Part shown: piece after piece, positions 1 to 9,073 of the stretch
How positions within the stretch are numbered: the first letter of the stretch is position 1
Layout of the letters: the number at the start of each line of letters is the position of its first letter
Position numbers and translations under genes: made by a program
The notes under the pieces: generated by a model
Seen by the model: the letters and a program-made list of their open reading frames with translations, nothing else
What the model was told of the DNA's origin: nothing
Database searches by the model: none
Assembly: GCF_015235415.1 (NCBI RefSeq)
Contig: NZ_JADGLL010000018.1
Span: forward strand, 1 to 59,348
Reading direction: 5' to 3'
Length of the DNA: 59,348 bases
Origin: Microbacterium paludicola
GTDB lineage: Bacteria; Actinomycetota; Actinomycetes; Actinomycetales; Microbacteriaceae

Positions 1-21
1 CCCTCGCCCACCGCCCCACCC

Positions 22-34
22 CGCTCGTTGAGCG
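22..34. repeat. Small hairpin, GCTCGTTGAGC-type intergenic repeat
   Basis: CGCTC and GAGCG pair around a GTT loop inside a GC-rich stretch at the window edge. The same core recurs near 1585, 12826 and 52950. It probably serves as a terminator for a gene left of the window. Confidence 0.5.
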
Positions 35-88
35 AGGGCGGGGAGGGGCGCAACAAGCCGGCAACACCGCGCCGGTAGGCTCGGTCGC

Positions 89-271
89 ATGAAAACCGGT
101 TCGGTCTGGACGATCCTCGGCGTCATCATCGCCGTCGTCATCGCGTGGTTCCTGATCGAGGTGCTGTTCTCGGTCATGTGGTTCGTCGCGAAGCTCGTGG
201 CCGTCGCGATCATCGCCGCACTTGTGTTCTTCGCCCTGCGCTCGCTCGTCGGCAACCGGAACGGGGACTGA
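89..271 (+). CDS. Small hydrophobic membrane protein, unknown function
   Basis: This 60-residue protein consists almost entirely of two hydrophobic stretches, about residues 5-30 and 33-50. It ends in a short basic tail (residues RNRNGD-like), which suggests a two-helix inner-membrane peptide. I recognise no motif. It lies 5 bases upstream of the deaminase gene and is probably cotranscribed with it. Codon use has the strong G/C third-position bias of its neighbours, which supports a real gene. No function can be assigned. Confidence 0.7.
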   Translation: MKTGSVWTILGVIIAVVIAWFLIEVLFSVMWFVAKLVAVAIIAALVFFALRSLVGNRNGD

Positions 272-276
272 TCCGG

Positions 277-903
277 ATGGACTTCCCGCCGCTGTCGAAC
301 AGCTTCACCGTCTCGCTTCCCGAGTGGATCCGCGACGAACTCGCGAACGTGCCCGACGTGATCCCGGACCGGGACGAGCGGATGGCGCTCGTCAACCGCC
401 TCGCCGACCGCAACTGGCGCGAGGGGAACGGCGGACCGTTCGCCGCACTCATCGCCGAGACCGACACCGGACGCATCGTGTCGGTCGGCGTGAATGTCGT
501 GCTCGCCACGAACATCTCCCTCGGTCACGCCGAGGTCACCGCGATCGGCATGGCCCAGACCCGGCTCGGCGCGTGGGACCTCGGCGGCGTCCGCGCCGAC
601 GGCACCCCGCAGCCCGCGCACGAACTGCTCGTCAACTGGCGCCCCTGCGTGCAGTGCTACGGCGCCGCCATGTGGTCGGGCATCCGCACCCTCGTCCTCG
701 CCGGCTCCGGCCCCGAATGCGAGGAGCTCACCACCTTCGACGAAGGCCCCATGATCGACGACTGGGCCGCCGCGTTCGAGGATCGCGGCATCCGGGTCAT
801 CGAGGGGATCCGGCGTGAGGAGGCGGTGGACGTGTTCCGCGCCTACCGGGACGCCGTCGATGGCGGCACGGTGACGGTGTACAACGCGCGATCTGGGGAG
901 TAA
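277..903 (+). CDS. Nucleoside/cytidine deaminase family protein
   Basis: This 208-residue protein has the zinc-dependent cytidine deaminase fold. The HAE motif (His84, Glu86) supplies a zinc ligand and the proton shuttle, and PCVQC (Cys124, Cys127) supplies the other zinc ligands. This pattern is typical of guanine deaminase, tRNA adenosine deaminase and CMP/dCMP deaminase relatives. A separate tadA gene lies at 13575, so this one more likely acts on a free base or nucleoside. The ATG at 277 is preferred because the family alignment starts there, although the frame stays open upstream through the preceding small gene. The substrate is not determined from sequence. Confidence 0.85.
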   Translation: MDFPPLSNSFTVSLPEWIRDELANVPDVIPDRDERMALVNRLADRNWREGNGGPFAALIAETDTGRIVSVGVNVVLATNISLGHAEVTAIGMAQTRLGAWDLGGVRADGTPQPAHELLVNWRPCVQCYGAAMWSGIRTLVLAGSGPECEELTTFDEGPMIDDWAAAFEDRGIRVIEGIRREEAVDVFRAYRDAVDGGTVTVYNARSGE

Positions 904-954
904 CCGGTCAGCGAGGGGCTCCCGCCCGTGGGGGACGGCGTCTTAGAGTGAGGC

Positions 955-1527
955 ATGGAGCCTTCGCTTTCGATGTCACGGACCGGAACCATGGTCGCCG
1001 TCGTCGGATCCGCCTCCGATGAGGTGCTTGACAGCCTCGACGGCGTAGACGGGATCGAGACCCTGTCGCTGCGCGACACCGAGCCCGCACTCGCCACCCG
1101 CCGCATCGCCGCCGCCACGCGCCCGTGGATCGTCCACAACGCCGACCCCCTCGAACACGTCGCGGCCGCCTGGGTCGAACTGTTCGAGGAGCGCTCGACC
1201 CTCGGCACACTCGAACTCGAAGTGCAGCAGGCACTCGAGCACTTCGCCGGCGGCACCGCGGTGATGCCCGACTACTACATCGTGCTGGAGCCCGAAGAGG
1301 CATCCGACACCTGGCGTCACTGGTGGTGCGGCGCGCTCGGACACCGCGCCCCGCGGCGCATCCTGCCCTCGCGGGCACCCGACTCTCCCCGCGACCGGGC
1401 GATCCGGCAGCTGCTGCGGGCCCTGCCGGCGTCGCGCCCGTGGCCCGAGCCGGCGAGCTGGCTGCCGGGGCTTCCGTTCGAGATCCCGGATCGGGTCGGG
1501 TTGCGGGATCGGGTCGAGGAGGACTGA
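955..1527 (+). CDS. Hypothetical protein
   Basis: This 190-residue soluble protein has no recognisable domain, signal peptide or membrane segment. The central part is acidic, and a Trp/His-rich patch (WRHWWCG, about residues 122-128) is followed by a Pro/Arg-rich C-terminus. Codon bias matches the surrounding genes. The gene is followed by a convergent lipase maturation factor gene, separated by a 56-base gap that holds a dispersed repeat. An in-frame ATG at residue 11 is an alternative start. Confidence 0.6.
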   Translation: MEPSLSMSRTGTMVAVVGSASDEVLDSLDGVDGIETLSLRDTEPALATRRIAAATRPWIVHNADPLEHVAAAWVELFEERSTLGTLELEVQQALEHFAGGTAVMPDYYIVLEPEEASDTWRHWWCGALGHRAPRRILPSRAPDSPRDRAIRQLLRALPASRPWPEPASWLPGLPFEIPDRVGLRDRVEED

Positions 1528-1563
1528 GAGCCAGGCGGGTTGCGCCCGCGGGGGTGTTGCGCG

Positions 1564-1592
1564 TTTCGACTCGCTTCGCTCGCTCAACGACC
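1564..1592. repeat. Dispersed GTTTCGACTCGCTTCGCTCGCTCAACGA-type repeat
   Basis: This is a copy of the intergenic repeat family of this genome, located between two convergent genes. It supplies the stop codon of the minus-strand lipase maturation factor gene (TGA at 1586-1584, within the GTTGAGCG core). It probably works as a bidirectional terminator. Confidence 0.6.
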
Positions 1593-3053
1593 GCGGGAGT
1601 CCCGGTCCGAGAGGGTCACCGGGTCCAGGATGACGCGGCGGTGGTCGCGCATCCAGACGACGCCGTGCTCGCGGCGCTCGGCGCGCGTCGCGAAGCGGTA
1701 GCGGTAGGCGACGACGCGGATCCACCGCGGACGCTCACCGCCGAACGGGTCGACGCGCAGCAGCCGCAGCGTCGCGCGATCCGCCTGCAGCAGCTTCACG
1801 ATCAGCGCGCGGAACCAGTCCTCGAGGCGCCGCCCTAGCGGCAGGAACCACATCAGCCAGTCGAGCCGCAGGTGGTATGGCGCGAACTGGCGCGGGATCC
1901 GCCGCTCGTCGCCCGGCTTCCCCTTGAACTCGTACTCCCGCCACTCGGCGCGCGTGGGATCCTCGCTCACCGTGCCCTGGATGATCCACTCGATCCGCTG
2001 CTTCGTCACCGTGCCGAACGCGCCATAGGCGTTGGCGAGGTTCCAGCGGTTGAACGCCGCGTTCATCTGCTGGTTCGACGAGAACAGGTTGCGCACCGCG
2101 GGCACGCTCAGCACCACGTACAGCACCGTCACCGCGCCGGTGATGACGAGCCAGTACAGCGGGATGTCCCCGCTCGGGCGCAGGACGCCGGGCGCCGCGA
2201 CAGCCGCGAACGCCAGCACGATCGTCGACCAGTTCAGCCAGGCGAAGTTGCCGGTCACCACAAGCCACAGCTGCGACAGGATCAGGATCGCCGCCGCCAC
2301 CGTGCCGATTACCTGCGGGACCCGATCCGGAATCCACAGCCCCAGGACCGGCGCGAACAGCAGCCACGGCACGACGAGCTGCGCGAAGTGATTGCCGAGC
2401 ACCTCGCCCTTGTGCACCCAGCGCGGAAGCAGGTGTGCCTGGCGGCTGAACGGCCCCGGCATCGGCTGCGTTTCGTGGTGGTAGGTCAGGGCGGTGAGAT
2501 CGCGCCACTCGCGCCCGCCGCGCATCTTGATCATCCCCGCGCCGAACTCGAGCCGGAACACAAGCCACCAGAACAGCACGAGGACGTGCACGGTGGGCGG
2601 CTGATCGGCCGATCCGAGGAACGCCGCGAGGAACCCCGCCTCGAGCAGCAGCATCTCCCAGCCGAAGCCGTAGAACGTCTGGCCGATCGACACGATCGAC
2701 ATGTATCCGCCCCACAGCGCGAGGAAGCACAGCATCGGCACCCACGGCGGGCCGAGCTGCGGCACACCCGCGACGAGGAGCGACGAGATCAGGATGCCGC
2801 CCACGCAGAGCGCGGCGAGGCGGCGATCCGTGTACCGGATCAGGCGGAACAGCGTCGGGCGGATGAGCTTCGCCGCGTGCGGCGACGACGCTGCCCAGTC
2901 GAGCAGCTCGGGCGCGGGGAGGAGACCGCGCTCGCCGAGCAGCACGCGGAACTGGTTCAGGCTGGAGAGGAACGCGACGAAGAACAGCGCCGCGATGCCG
3001 CGCTGCAGCACCTCGCGCGCGAGCGCGAAGTCGGGGGCCGCGAAGCCTTCCAT
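1584..3053 (-). CDS. Lipase maturation factor family membrane protein
   Basis: This 489-residue multi-pass membrane protein resembles the LMF1 family, known in vertebrates as an ER factor for folding secreted lipases. Recognisable family features are the N-terminal region with hydrophobic segments (about residues 15-40, 75-100, 105-150), the long aromatic-rich central block with a YHHETQPMPGPFS-like motif near residue 190, and a C-terminal basic half ending after WMRDHRRVILDP. In bacteria the role is unproven. No lipase gene is visible nearby, so the client is unknown. The stop codon lies inside a dispersed intergenic repeat, so the last residues may vary between strains. Confidence 0.85.
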   Translation of the reverse strand: MEGFAAPDFALAREVLQRGIAALFFVAFLSSLNQFRVLLGERGLLPAPELLDWAASSPHAAKLIRPTLFRLIRYTDRRLAALCVGGILISSLLVAGVPQLGPPWVPMLCFLALWGGYMSIVSIGQTFYGFGWEMLLLEAGFLAAFLGSADQPPTVHVLVLFWWLVFRLEFGAGMIKMRGGREWRDLTALTYHHETQPMPGPFSRQAHLLPRWVHKGEVLGNHFAQLVVPWLLFAPVLGLWIPDRVPQVIGTVAAAILILSQLWLVVTGNFAWLNWSTIVLAFAAVAAPGVLRPSGDIPLYWLVITGAVTVLYVVLSVPAVRNLFSSNQQMNAAFNRWNLANAYGAFGTVTKQRIEWIIQGTVSEDPTRAEWREYEFKGKPGDERRIPRQFAPYHLRLDWLMWFLPLGRRLEDWFRALIVKLLQADRATLRLLRVDPFGGERPRWIRVVAYRYRFATRAERREHGVVWMRDHRRVILDPVTLSDRDSRGR

Positions 3054-3126
3054 GGCAGAAGGCTAGGGCGGGGCGCGCGAGGGGCGCGCGGGGGTTGACG
3101 CGCGGGGTGCGGCGGCGTGCGGCGGG

Positions 3127-5184
3127 TCAGCCGGCGAACTGGGGGAGGGCCTCGTCAAGCTCGGCGAGCCAGGCGCGGGCGTTGCCGTCAGACGGTGCGC
3201 GCCAGTCGCCGCGCGGCGAGAGCGAACCCGACGGGGCGACCTTCGGGCCGTTCGGGATCGCCGAGCGCTTGAACTGCGCGAAGCCGAAGAAGCGCTTCAG
3301 GAAGACCTTCTCCCACTTCACGATCGTCTCGAGGTCGTAGCCGAAGCGCGCATCCCGCGGGAAGCCCACGGGCCACTCGCCGGCATCCGGATCCGACCAC
3401 GCATGCATCGCGAGGAATGCGATCTTCGACGGCCGGTAGCCGAAGCGCAGGATGTGGTGGAGCGAGAAGTCGTGGAGCGCGTACGGGCCGATCGTCGACT
3501 CGGTCGACTGCACCTCGCCGTCCTGGCCGGCGGGGACGAGCTCGGGGCTGATCTCGGTGTCGAGCACCGACTGCAGCACCTCCGCCTCCTCGGGCGAGAC
3601 ACCCTGCGCCTCGCCCTCGGCGACGACCCACCGGATCAGGTGCTGCATCAGCGTCTTCGGCACGCCCGAGTTCACGGCGTAGTGGCTCATGTGGTCGCCG
3701 ACGCCGTACGTCGCCCAGCCGAGCGACAGCTCGGACAGGTCGGACGTGCCGACCACGATGCCACCGTGGTGGTTCGCCAGGCGGAAGAGGTAATCGGTGC
3801 GCATCCCCGCCTGCACGTTCTCGAACGTGACGTCGTACACGGGCTCGCCCCTGCCGAACGGATGCCCCAGCTGCGCGAGCATCTCGGTCGCCGCCGGCCG
3901 GATGTCGATGGTCTCGATCGACGCGCCGACCGACTCGGCGAGCCGGATCGCGTTCGACTTCGTGTGGTCGCTGGTCGCGAAGCCGGGCATCGTGTACGCC
4001 AGGATGTCGCTGCGCGGCCGGCCCATCCGATCCATCGCCCGCGCGATCACGAGCAGCGCGTGCGTCGAGTCGAGGCCGCCGCTCACGCCGATCACTGGCT
4101 TCGGGTCGCCGATCGCCCGCATGCGCTGCATGAGCCCCGCGACCTGGATGTTGAACGCCTCGTAGCAGTCCTGCGCGAGGCGGGCGGGGTCGTCCGGCAC
4201 GAACGGGAAGCGGTCGAGGTGTCGCTTCAGGCCGACGTCGCCGGTCGGGGGGTTCAGCGTGAAGGCGATCGTGCGGAACTGCGCGTCCTCGGCCCGGCGG
4301 TTGTCGTCGAACGTGCCCTGCCGGATCCTGTCCTGGCGCAGGTGGTCGAGGTCGACGTCGGCGACCGAGCGGCGGGGGCCATCCGGGAACCGCTCGGTCT
4401 CGGCGAGTAGGTTGCCGCCCTCGTAGATCATGGTCTGGCCGTCCCACGACAGGTCGTTCGTCGACTCGCCCATGCCGGCGGCGGCATAGACGTAGGCGGC
4501 GAGGCAGCGCAGCGACTGCGACTTGCACAGGTCCTTGCGGTCCTCGGCGCGGGCGATCGTGATCGGGCTTCCCGAGAGGTTCAGCAGCACGGTCGCGCCC
4601 GCGAGGGCGGCGTGGGCGGACGGCGGGATGGGAACCCAGACGTCCTCGCACACCTCGGCGTGCACCGTGAGACCCGGGATGTCCGTCGCCTCGAAGAGCA
4701 GATCCGGGCCGAACGGCACCTCCGCACCGGCAACGGCGATCGTTCCGCGCTGGTCGTCGCCCGGGGCGTACCAGCGGCGCTCGTAGAACTCGCGGTACGT
4801 CGGCAGGTACGACTTCGGCGCGACCCCCAGCACGACGCCGCGGTGGATGATCACCGCGCAGTTGTAGATGCGGTTGCGGTGGGCGAGCGGGGCTCCCACG
4901 ACGATGACCGGCAGCAGCTCGGCCGACTCGCGCGCGATGCGGGCGATCGCCTCCTGCACCGCGTCGAGCAGCGCATCCTGCATCACGAGGTCGTCGATCG
5001 CGTAGCCCGACAGGCACAGCTCGGGGAAGACCGCGACGGCGACGGCGTCGTCGTGGCACTCGCGCGCGCTGTCGAGCACGTGCTGCGCGTTGGTCGCGGG
5101 GTCGGCGATGGCCAGCGGGATCGTGCACGCCGCGACGCGGGCGAAGCCGTGGCGGTAGGCGCTGCCGAAGTCGAAGTCGCTCAC
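3127..5184 (-). CDS. nadE: Glutamine-dependent NAD(+) synthetase
   Basis: This 685-residue two-domain enzyme makes NAD from nicotinic acid adenine dinucleotide, ATP and glutamine. The N-terminal carbon-nitrogen hydrolase domain (about 1-300) shows the Glu-Lys-Cys triad: Glu in FPELCLSGY, Lys in APKSYLPTY, Cys in AEVCEDVW. It releases ammonia from glutamine. The C-terminal synthetase domain has the PP-loop GVSGGLDST near residue 370. Length matches the long actinobacterial form (about 680 residues). The gene stands alone, 47 bases from the regulator gene downstream on the same strand. Confidence 0.97.
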   Translation of the reverse strand: MSDFDFGSAYRHGFARVAACTIPLAIADPATNAQHVLDSARECHDDAVAVAVFPELCLSGYAIDDLVMQDALLDAVQEAIARIARESAELLPVIVVGAPLAHRNRIYNCAVIIHRGVVLGVAPKSYLPTYREFYERRWYAPGDDQRGTIAVAGAEVPFGPDLLFEATDIPGLTVHAEVCEDVWVPIPPSAHAALAGATVLLNLSGSPITIARAEDRKDLCKSQSLRCLAAYVYAAAGMGESTNDLSWDGQTMIYEGGNLLAETERFPDGPRRSVADVDLDHLRQDRIRQGTFDDNRRAEDAQFRTIAFTLNPPTGDVGLKRHLDRFPFVPDDPARLAQDCYEAFNIQVAGLMQRMRAIGDPKPVIGVSGGLDSTHALLVIARAMDRMGRPRSDILAYTMPGFATSDHTKSNAIRLAESVGASIETIDIRPAATEMLAQLGHPFGRGEPVYDVTFENVQAGMRTDYLFRLANHHGGIVVGTSDLSELSLGWATYGVGDHMSHYAVNSGVPKTLMQHLIRWVVAEGEAQGVSPEEAEVLQSVLDTEISPELVPAGQDGEVQSTESTIGPYALHDFSLHHILRFGYRPSKIAFLAMHAWSDPDAGEWPVGFPRDARFGYDLETIVKWEKVFLKRFFGFAQFKRSAIPNGPKVAPSGSLSPRGDWRAPSDGNARAWLAELDEALPQFAG

Positions 5185-5231
5185 GCGTCCAGTCTGGCAC
5201 GCGGGGTCGGACGGGCGACGGTCGCTCCCGG

Positions 5232-5891
5232 TCAGAGCAGGCGGCGCGCGCTCGCCCAGGCGGTGAGCTCGTGGCGGGACGACAGCTGAAGCTTCCGCAG
5301 CACCGCCGACACGTGCGACTCGACGGTCTTGATCGAGATGAACAGGTCGGTCGCGACCTCCTTGTAGGCGTAGCCGCGGGCGATGAGGCGCATCACCTCC
5401 TGCTCGCGTGCCGAGAGCCGGTCGAGCTCGTCATCCGTCGCGGCCGTCTCTCCCGCGGCGGCGCCGAACGCGTCGATCACGAAGCCCGCAAGCCGCGGCG
5501 AGAACACCGCGTCGCCGTCGGCGACGGTCCGCACGGCGCGCGACACCTCCGATCCGGATGCGCCCTTTGTGATGTAGCCGCGGGCGCCGGCGCGGATCAC
5601 GCGCACGACATCCTCGGCCGCATCCGACACGCTGAGCGCCAGGAAGCGGGTCGCGGGGGAGAGGGGCGCCGCCCGGCGAAGCACCGCCTCGCCGCCCGTC
5701 GCCTCGTTCTCGGCGCCCGGCATGTGGACGTCGAGCAGCACGACGTCCGGCTGCCACTCGGCGATCACGGCGACGGCCTCGGCGACATCCGCCGCCTCAC
5801 CGACGACCTCGATCCCCGGATCCAGGTCGTGGCGCAGGCCGGAGCGGAAGATCGAGTGGTCGTCGACGATCACCACGCGCAGGTCAGCCAC
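5232..5891 (-). CDS. LuxR/NarL-family response regulator
   Basis: This 219-residue protein has an N-terminal receiver domain with the acidic pocket Asp10-Asp11, phosphoacceptor Asp54 (LLDVHMPG) and the conserved Lys in GYITKGAS. The C-terminal LuxR-type HTH begins near residue 158 (LSAREQEVMRLIARGY). It is the partner of the PspC-type kinase encoded immediately upstream, whose stop overlaps this start by 8 bases, so the two are translationally coupled. Likely targets are the divergent PspC operon and other envelope-stress genes; this is inference from context. Confidence 0.93.
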   Translation of the reverse strand: MADLRVVIVDDHSIFRSGLRHDLDPGIEVVGEAADVAEAVAVIAEWQPDVVLLDVHMPGAENEATGGEAVLRRAAPLSPATRFLALSVSDAAEDVVRVIRAGARGYITKGASGSEVSRAVRTVADGDAVFSPRLAGFVIDAFGAAAGETAATDDELDRLSAREQEVMRLIARGYAYKEVATDLFISIKTVESHVSAVLRKLQLSSRHELTAWASARRLL

Positions 5892-7086
5892 GGGCGCCTC
5901 CCGCCGGGTAGCGGATGTGCACCTGCGTGCCGGTGTCCCCGGCGCCGGGCGTGACCGTCGCCGATCCGCCGATCCTGCGCAGCCGCCCGATGATCGACTC
6001 GCGCACGCCGAGGCGGTCGGCGGGAACCTCCTGCGGGTCGAAGCCCGGCCCGCGGTCGCGGACGTAGACGTCGACCGAGCCGGGGGAGCCCTCGATGTAG
6101 ACCGAGACCTCGCCGCCCGCGTGACGCGCGGCGTTGAGCATCGCCTCGCGCGCCGCCGCGGCGACCTCGCCGCTCGCGCGCTCGGTGGACGTGCCGGCGG
6201 AGACGACCGTCATGACGACCTCGTAGTCGAGCTCGAGGGCCGACCCGTAGTCGCGAAGGTCGGTCGCCAGGTCGCTGTCGGCGGGGGTGTCGCCGTCGTA
6301 CAGCCAGGCGCGCAGCTCGCGCTCCTGTGCGCGGGCGAGGCGGCCGACCTCGCTCGACGCGCCCGCGCGGTTCTGGATGAGCGCGAGCGTCTGCAGGACG
6401 GAGTCGTGGAGGTGCGCGGCCATCTCGGCGCGGTGCTCGTCGCGGATCGACTTCACCCGCGCGGTCTGCAGCTCGCGGAGCCGGGCGACGAGGTTCGGCG
6501 TCCAGACCGCTGCCGCGCAGACCATCGCGCCGAGGGAGCTGACGAGCATCATGAACTGGAAGTTGCCGCGTCCGTTGTCGGCCGCGCCGAGGAACAGCGG
6601 CACGGCGGCGAGGGCCAGCGCCGTCGCGACGATCCGCACGGCGATGTCGTGCCGCGCGCCACGCGCCGGATCCCGGCGGTCGACGAGGGCCGACCAGATC
6701 CCGGCGGCGAGGGCGAGCCCGACGCCCAGGTAGACGGGGATCAGCGTCGCCGGCGGAACCCACGCGGGCCCCATGCCGTTGTGGTAGCGGCCGATCGAGA
6801 GGAACAGCAGCAGCGCCGAGGCCCCGAGCAGCAGCGCCGCGACGGGAACGCGCCGCGTGGCGCTCGTGGGCGCCGGCTCGGCGGGCACGAGCGCCCACAG
6901 CCAGAGGTAGAGGAGGGCGCCGACGCCCCAGACCGCGGTGGTCGCGATGAACAGCGCCCGCACGGTGCCCACGGGCCAGCCGAGGTGCCGCGCCACGCCC
7001 GTGCTGACACCGGAGAGCACGACGTCGTGTGGCCGCACAAGCGGGACGCCGGATCGCGCGCCCACCGCACTCGAGAGAACCGTCAT
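5884..7086 (-). CDS. PspC-domain sensor histidine kinase
   Basis: This 400-residue membrane kinase has an N-terminal PspC domain (about residues 18-70, with VSTGVARHLGWP). Hydrophobic helices follow to about residue 200. The HisKA_3 dimerisation region has phosphoacceptor His227 (AAHLHDSVLQ), and the HATPase domain has a DRGPGFD motif. Upstream in-frame ATG 7155 is possible, but the start at 7086 gives the usual N-terminus and keeps the divergent promoter region free. The kinase overlaps its response regulator and is divergent from another PspC protein. This arrangement resembles a LiaFSR-like envelope-stress system, which is inference. Confidence 0.92.
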   Translation of the reverse strand: MTVLSSAVGARSGVPLVRPHDVVLSGVSTGVARHLGWPVGTVRALFIATTAVWGVGALLYLWLWALVPAEPAPTSATRRVPVAALLLGASALLLFLSIGRYHNGMGPAWVPPATLIPVYLGVGLALAAGIWSALVDRRDPARGARHDIAVRIVATALALAAVPLFLGAADNGRGNFQFMMLVSSLGAMVCAAAVWTPNLVARLRELQTARVKSIRDEHRAEMAAHLHDSVLQTLALIQNRAGASSEVGRLARAQERELRAWLYDGDTPADSDLATDLRDYGSALELDYEVVMTVVSAGTSTERASGEVAAAAREAMLNAARHAGGEVSVYIEGSPGSVDVYVRDRGPGFDPQEVPADRLGVRESIIGRLRRIGGSATVTPGAGDTGTQVHIRYPAGGARG

Positions 7087-7140
7087 GTCCTCATGTAACC
7101 ACCGCCGTCGCCCGCCTGACGGGGCTTTGGGGGTGCGGTC

Positions 7141-7152
7141 AGGGATGTCCCT
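7141..7152. promoter_or_regulatory. Short palindrome in PspC divergent promoter
   Basis: AGGGA-TG-TCCCT forms a perfect inverted repeat in the 104-base gap between the divergently transcribed kinase gene and the PspC gene. It is a candidate binding site for the adjacent LuxR-type regulator. The short length makes chance occurrence possible in DNA this GC-rich. Confidence 0.35.
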
Positions 7153-7190
7153 CATGTCGCTGAGGTGCCCCCGGGCCGCACGATTGACTC

Positions 7191-8681
7191 ATGACCCAGA
7201 ACACCGTTCCCGCCGCGGAGCCCGAGACGCCGCAGCGTCCGCCCGCCGCGCCGGCGACGCCCGCGCAGGACGCCGAGGGCAGGTTCTTCACCTGGCTGCG
7301 CGACCTCGGCCTCGTGCGCGACGGCGGCTGGCTCGGCGGAGTGTGCGCCGCGATCGCCGAGCGGACCGGGATCGATCCGCTGATCGTGCGCGGCATCGTC
7401 GTCGCGGTCACCGTGCTCGGCTTCCCCGGCCTGTGGCTGTACGCCCTCGCCTGGGCGCTCCTTCCCGACGGGTCCGGCCGGATCCCGCTGCAGATGCGCG
7501 CCGGATCCGCTCCCGCGCTGCTCGGCGTCGCCGCCACCTTCGCGGTGGGCCTGCTCGCGCTGTGGCTCGGCAACACCCTGTTCGAGGCGATCCTGTACTC
7601 GGGTTCGGACGGCTGGTTCCGCTCGGCGATCGAGGCGGGCCTCTGGCTCGCGGCGCTCGGCGCGATCGCCGTTGTCCTCATCCTCATCTTCCGGCGCAGG
7701 TCGGAACATCCGCTCCCCCACCCGGGGGCCGACGGCGCGGTGTCGGGCACAGCCGCCGTCTCGGGCGGGGTGGCCTTCTCTGTCGGGTCAGAGAATCGCG
7801 CCACCCCGCCCCCATTCCTTCCCGAGCCGCCCGAGCCGCTCGCCACCGAGCTGGCAACCGAGGCGGACCTCGAGACGTGGCGCCAGCAGCACGCCGCCTG
7901 GCGCGAGCAGCACGAGCAGTGGCGCCGGCAGCAGGCGGGCGGCGAGCAGGCCGCCTACGCCGAGGAGCGCGCGCGCCGCGCCGCCGAGCGGGCCGCGTTC
8001 CGGGCCGAGGCCGCGCGCGTGCGGGCAGAGCGGCGGGCGTCGAAGCCGCGGACGTCCGTGGCATTCGTGGCGATCGCGTTGGGCGCGGCGCTCGTGGCGG
8101 CGACGATCGTGTGGCTCGCGTTCCAGCCGGAGGCGCCCGAGCGCGCCCTGCCGGCCGCGGTGCTCGGGGCGGCGGCGGTCGCCGGCCTGGCGATGGTCGT
8201 CGCCGGGATCCTCCGGCGGCGCAGCGGGTTCCTCGCGGCGGTGGCGGCGGTGCTGCTTGTCATCGGCGGCTCAGGGTCGGTGCCGTATCTCCTCCGCGAC
8301 CTGACGGGGCCGGATCGGTATGTTCCACTGAACCAACCGGACGAATCGATCGCTCAGCCCTTCGGCTATCTCACGCTCGAGGCGGGAGGCAACTACGACG
8401 ATCCGGGGATCAGCCGCATCGAGAAGGGCACGGGGGCGATCACGATCGTTGTGTACCCCGGAATCGACGTCGAGTTCAGGACAACCGGCGATCGCGGGTC
8501 CGTCACCGTGAACTACTGGAGCGGCAACGGAATGGAACTCGTGCGGGACGAGATCGTGCAGGCGCGCGACGGCGCCTTCACCTGGTCGTACAACGACGAG
8601 GACACGTCCCGCACCCGGACGATCGTGCTGGATCAGCAGGAGGTCCAGGTCAACATCGAGGTGCAGAGGGCGGAACGATGA
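7191..8681 (+). CDS. PspC domain-containing membrane protein
   Basis: This 496-residue protein begins with a Pro/Ala-rich cytosolic tail, then a PspC domain (about residues 33-95, with LGGVCAAIAERTGIDP). Membrane segments lie near 105-130 and 150-175. A charged Ala/Arg/Glu/Gln-rich coiled stretch (about 215-285) has WRQQHAAWREQHEQW repeats. Three more helices and a C-terminal beta-rich extracytoplasmic part with VVYPGIDVEF follow. It resembles LiaF/PspC-type sensors that inhibit a partner kinase. It is divergent from the PspC kinase and overlaps the next gene by 4 bases, so it forms a two-gene operon. Confidence 0.85.
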   Translation: MTQNTVPAAEPETPQRPPAAPATPAQDAEGRFFTWLRDLGLVRDGGWLGGVCAAIAERTGIDPLIVRGIVVAVTVLGFPGLWLYALAWALLPDGSGRIPLQMRAGSAPALLGVAATFAVGLLALWLGNTLFEAILYSGSDGWFRSAIEAGLWLAALGAIAVVLILIFRRRSEHPLPHPGADGAVSGTAAVSGGVAFSVGSENRATPPPFLPEPPEPLATELATEADLETWRQQHAAWREQHEQWRRQQAGGEQAAYAEERARRAAERAAFRAEAARVRAERRASKPRTSVAFVAIALGAALVAATIVWLAFQPEAPERALPAAVLGAAAVAGLAMVVAGILRRRSGFLAAVAAVLLVIGGSGSVPYLLRDLTGPDRYVPLNQPDESIAQPFGYLTLEAGGNYDDPGISRIEKGTGAITIVVYPGIDVEFRTTGDRGSVTVNYWSGNGMELVRDEIVQARDGAFTWSYNDEDTSRTRTIVLDQQEVQVNIEVQRAER

Positions 8682-8974
8682 GCGACACGAAGACTCAGCC
8701 GGGGACCCGCTGGGCCGGAATCGTCTGGGGTGCCCTCTTCGCGCTCGCCGCGGGGGCGGGCATCCTGATCCTTGCCGTCCCGGATCCGGATGCAGTCGCC
8801 GGCTGGATCCGGCCGATGCTGTTCGGTCTGCGGCCCGAGTGGTTCGGCGCGGTTGTGCCCCTCACCATCGGCGCGCTCGTCATCGCGCTCGGCGTGTACT
8901 TCGTCGTGCGGCGCGAACGAGGGCGACCGGCGCCTGCCGCGGCCGTCGAGGCGGACGCGGCGCAGGACGCCTGA
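8678..8974 (+). CDS. Small two-helix membrane protein of the PspC operon
   Basis: This 98-residue protein has two hydrophobic helices (about residues 15-35 and 58-78) separated by a short loop and followed by a basic then acidic/Ala-rich tail. Its ATG overlaps the stop of the PspC gene (ATGA), so translation is coupled. I recognise no domain. It is probably an accessory membrane component of the envelope-stress module, which is inferred only from the operon. Confidence 0.75.
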   Translation: MSDTKTQPGTRWAGIVWGALFALAAGAGILILAVPDPDAVAGWIRPMLFGLRPEWFGAVVPLTIGALVIALGVYFVVRRERGRPAPAAAVEADAAQDA

Positions 8975-9073
8975 GCGCCGGCATCGGGCGCGGGGGCGGG
9001 ATCCGCGCAGCGTCGGCTGAGCGGGGTTGGGCACACGCGCGTCAATGTCAGAACCCCCATCTAGCCTCGGAAC

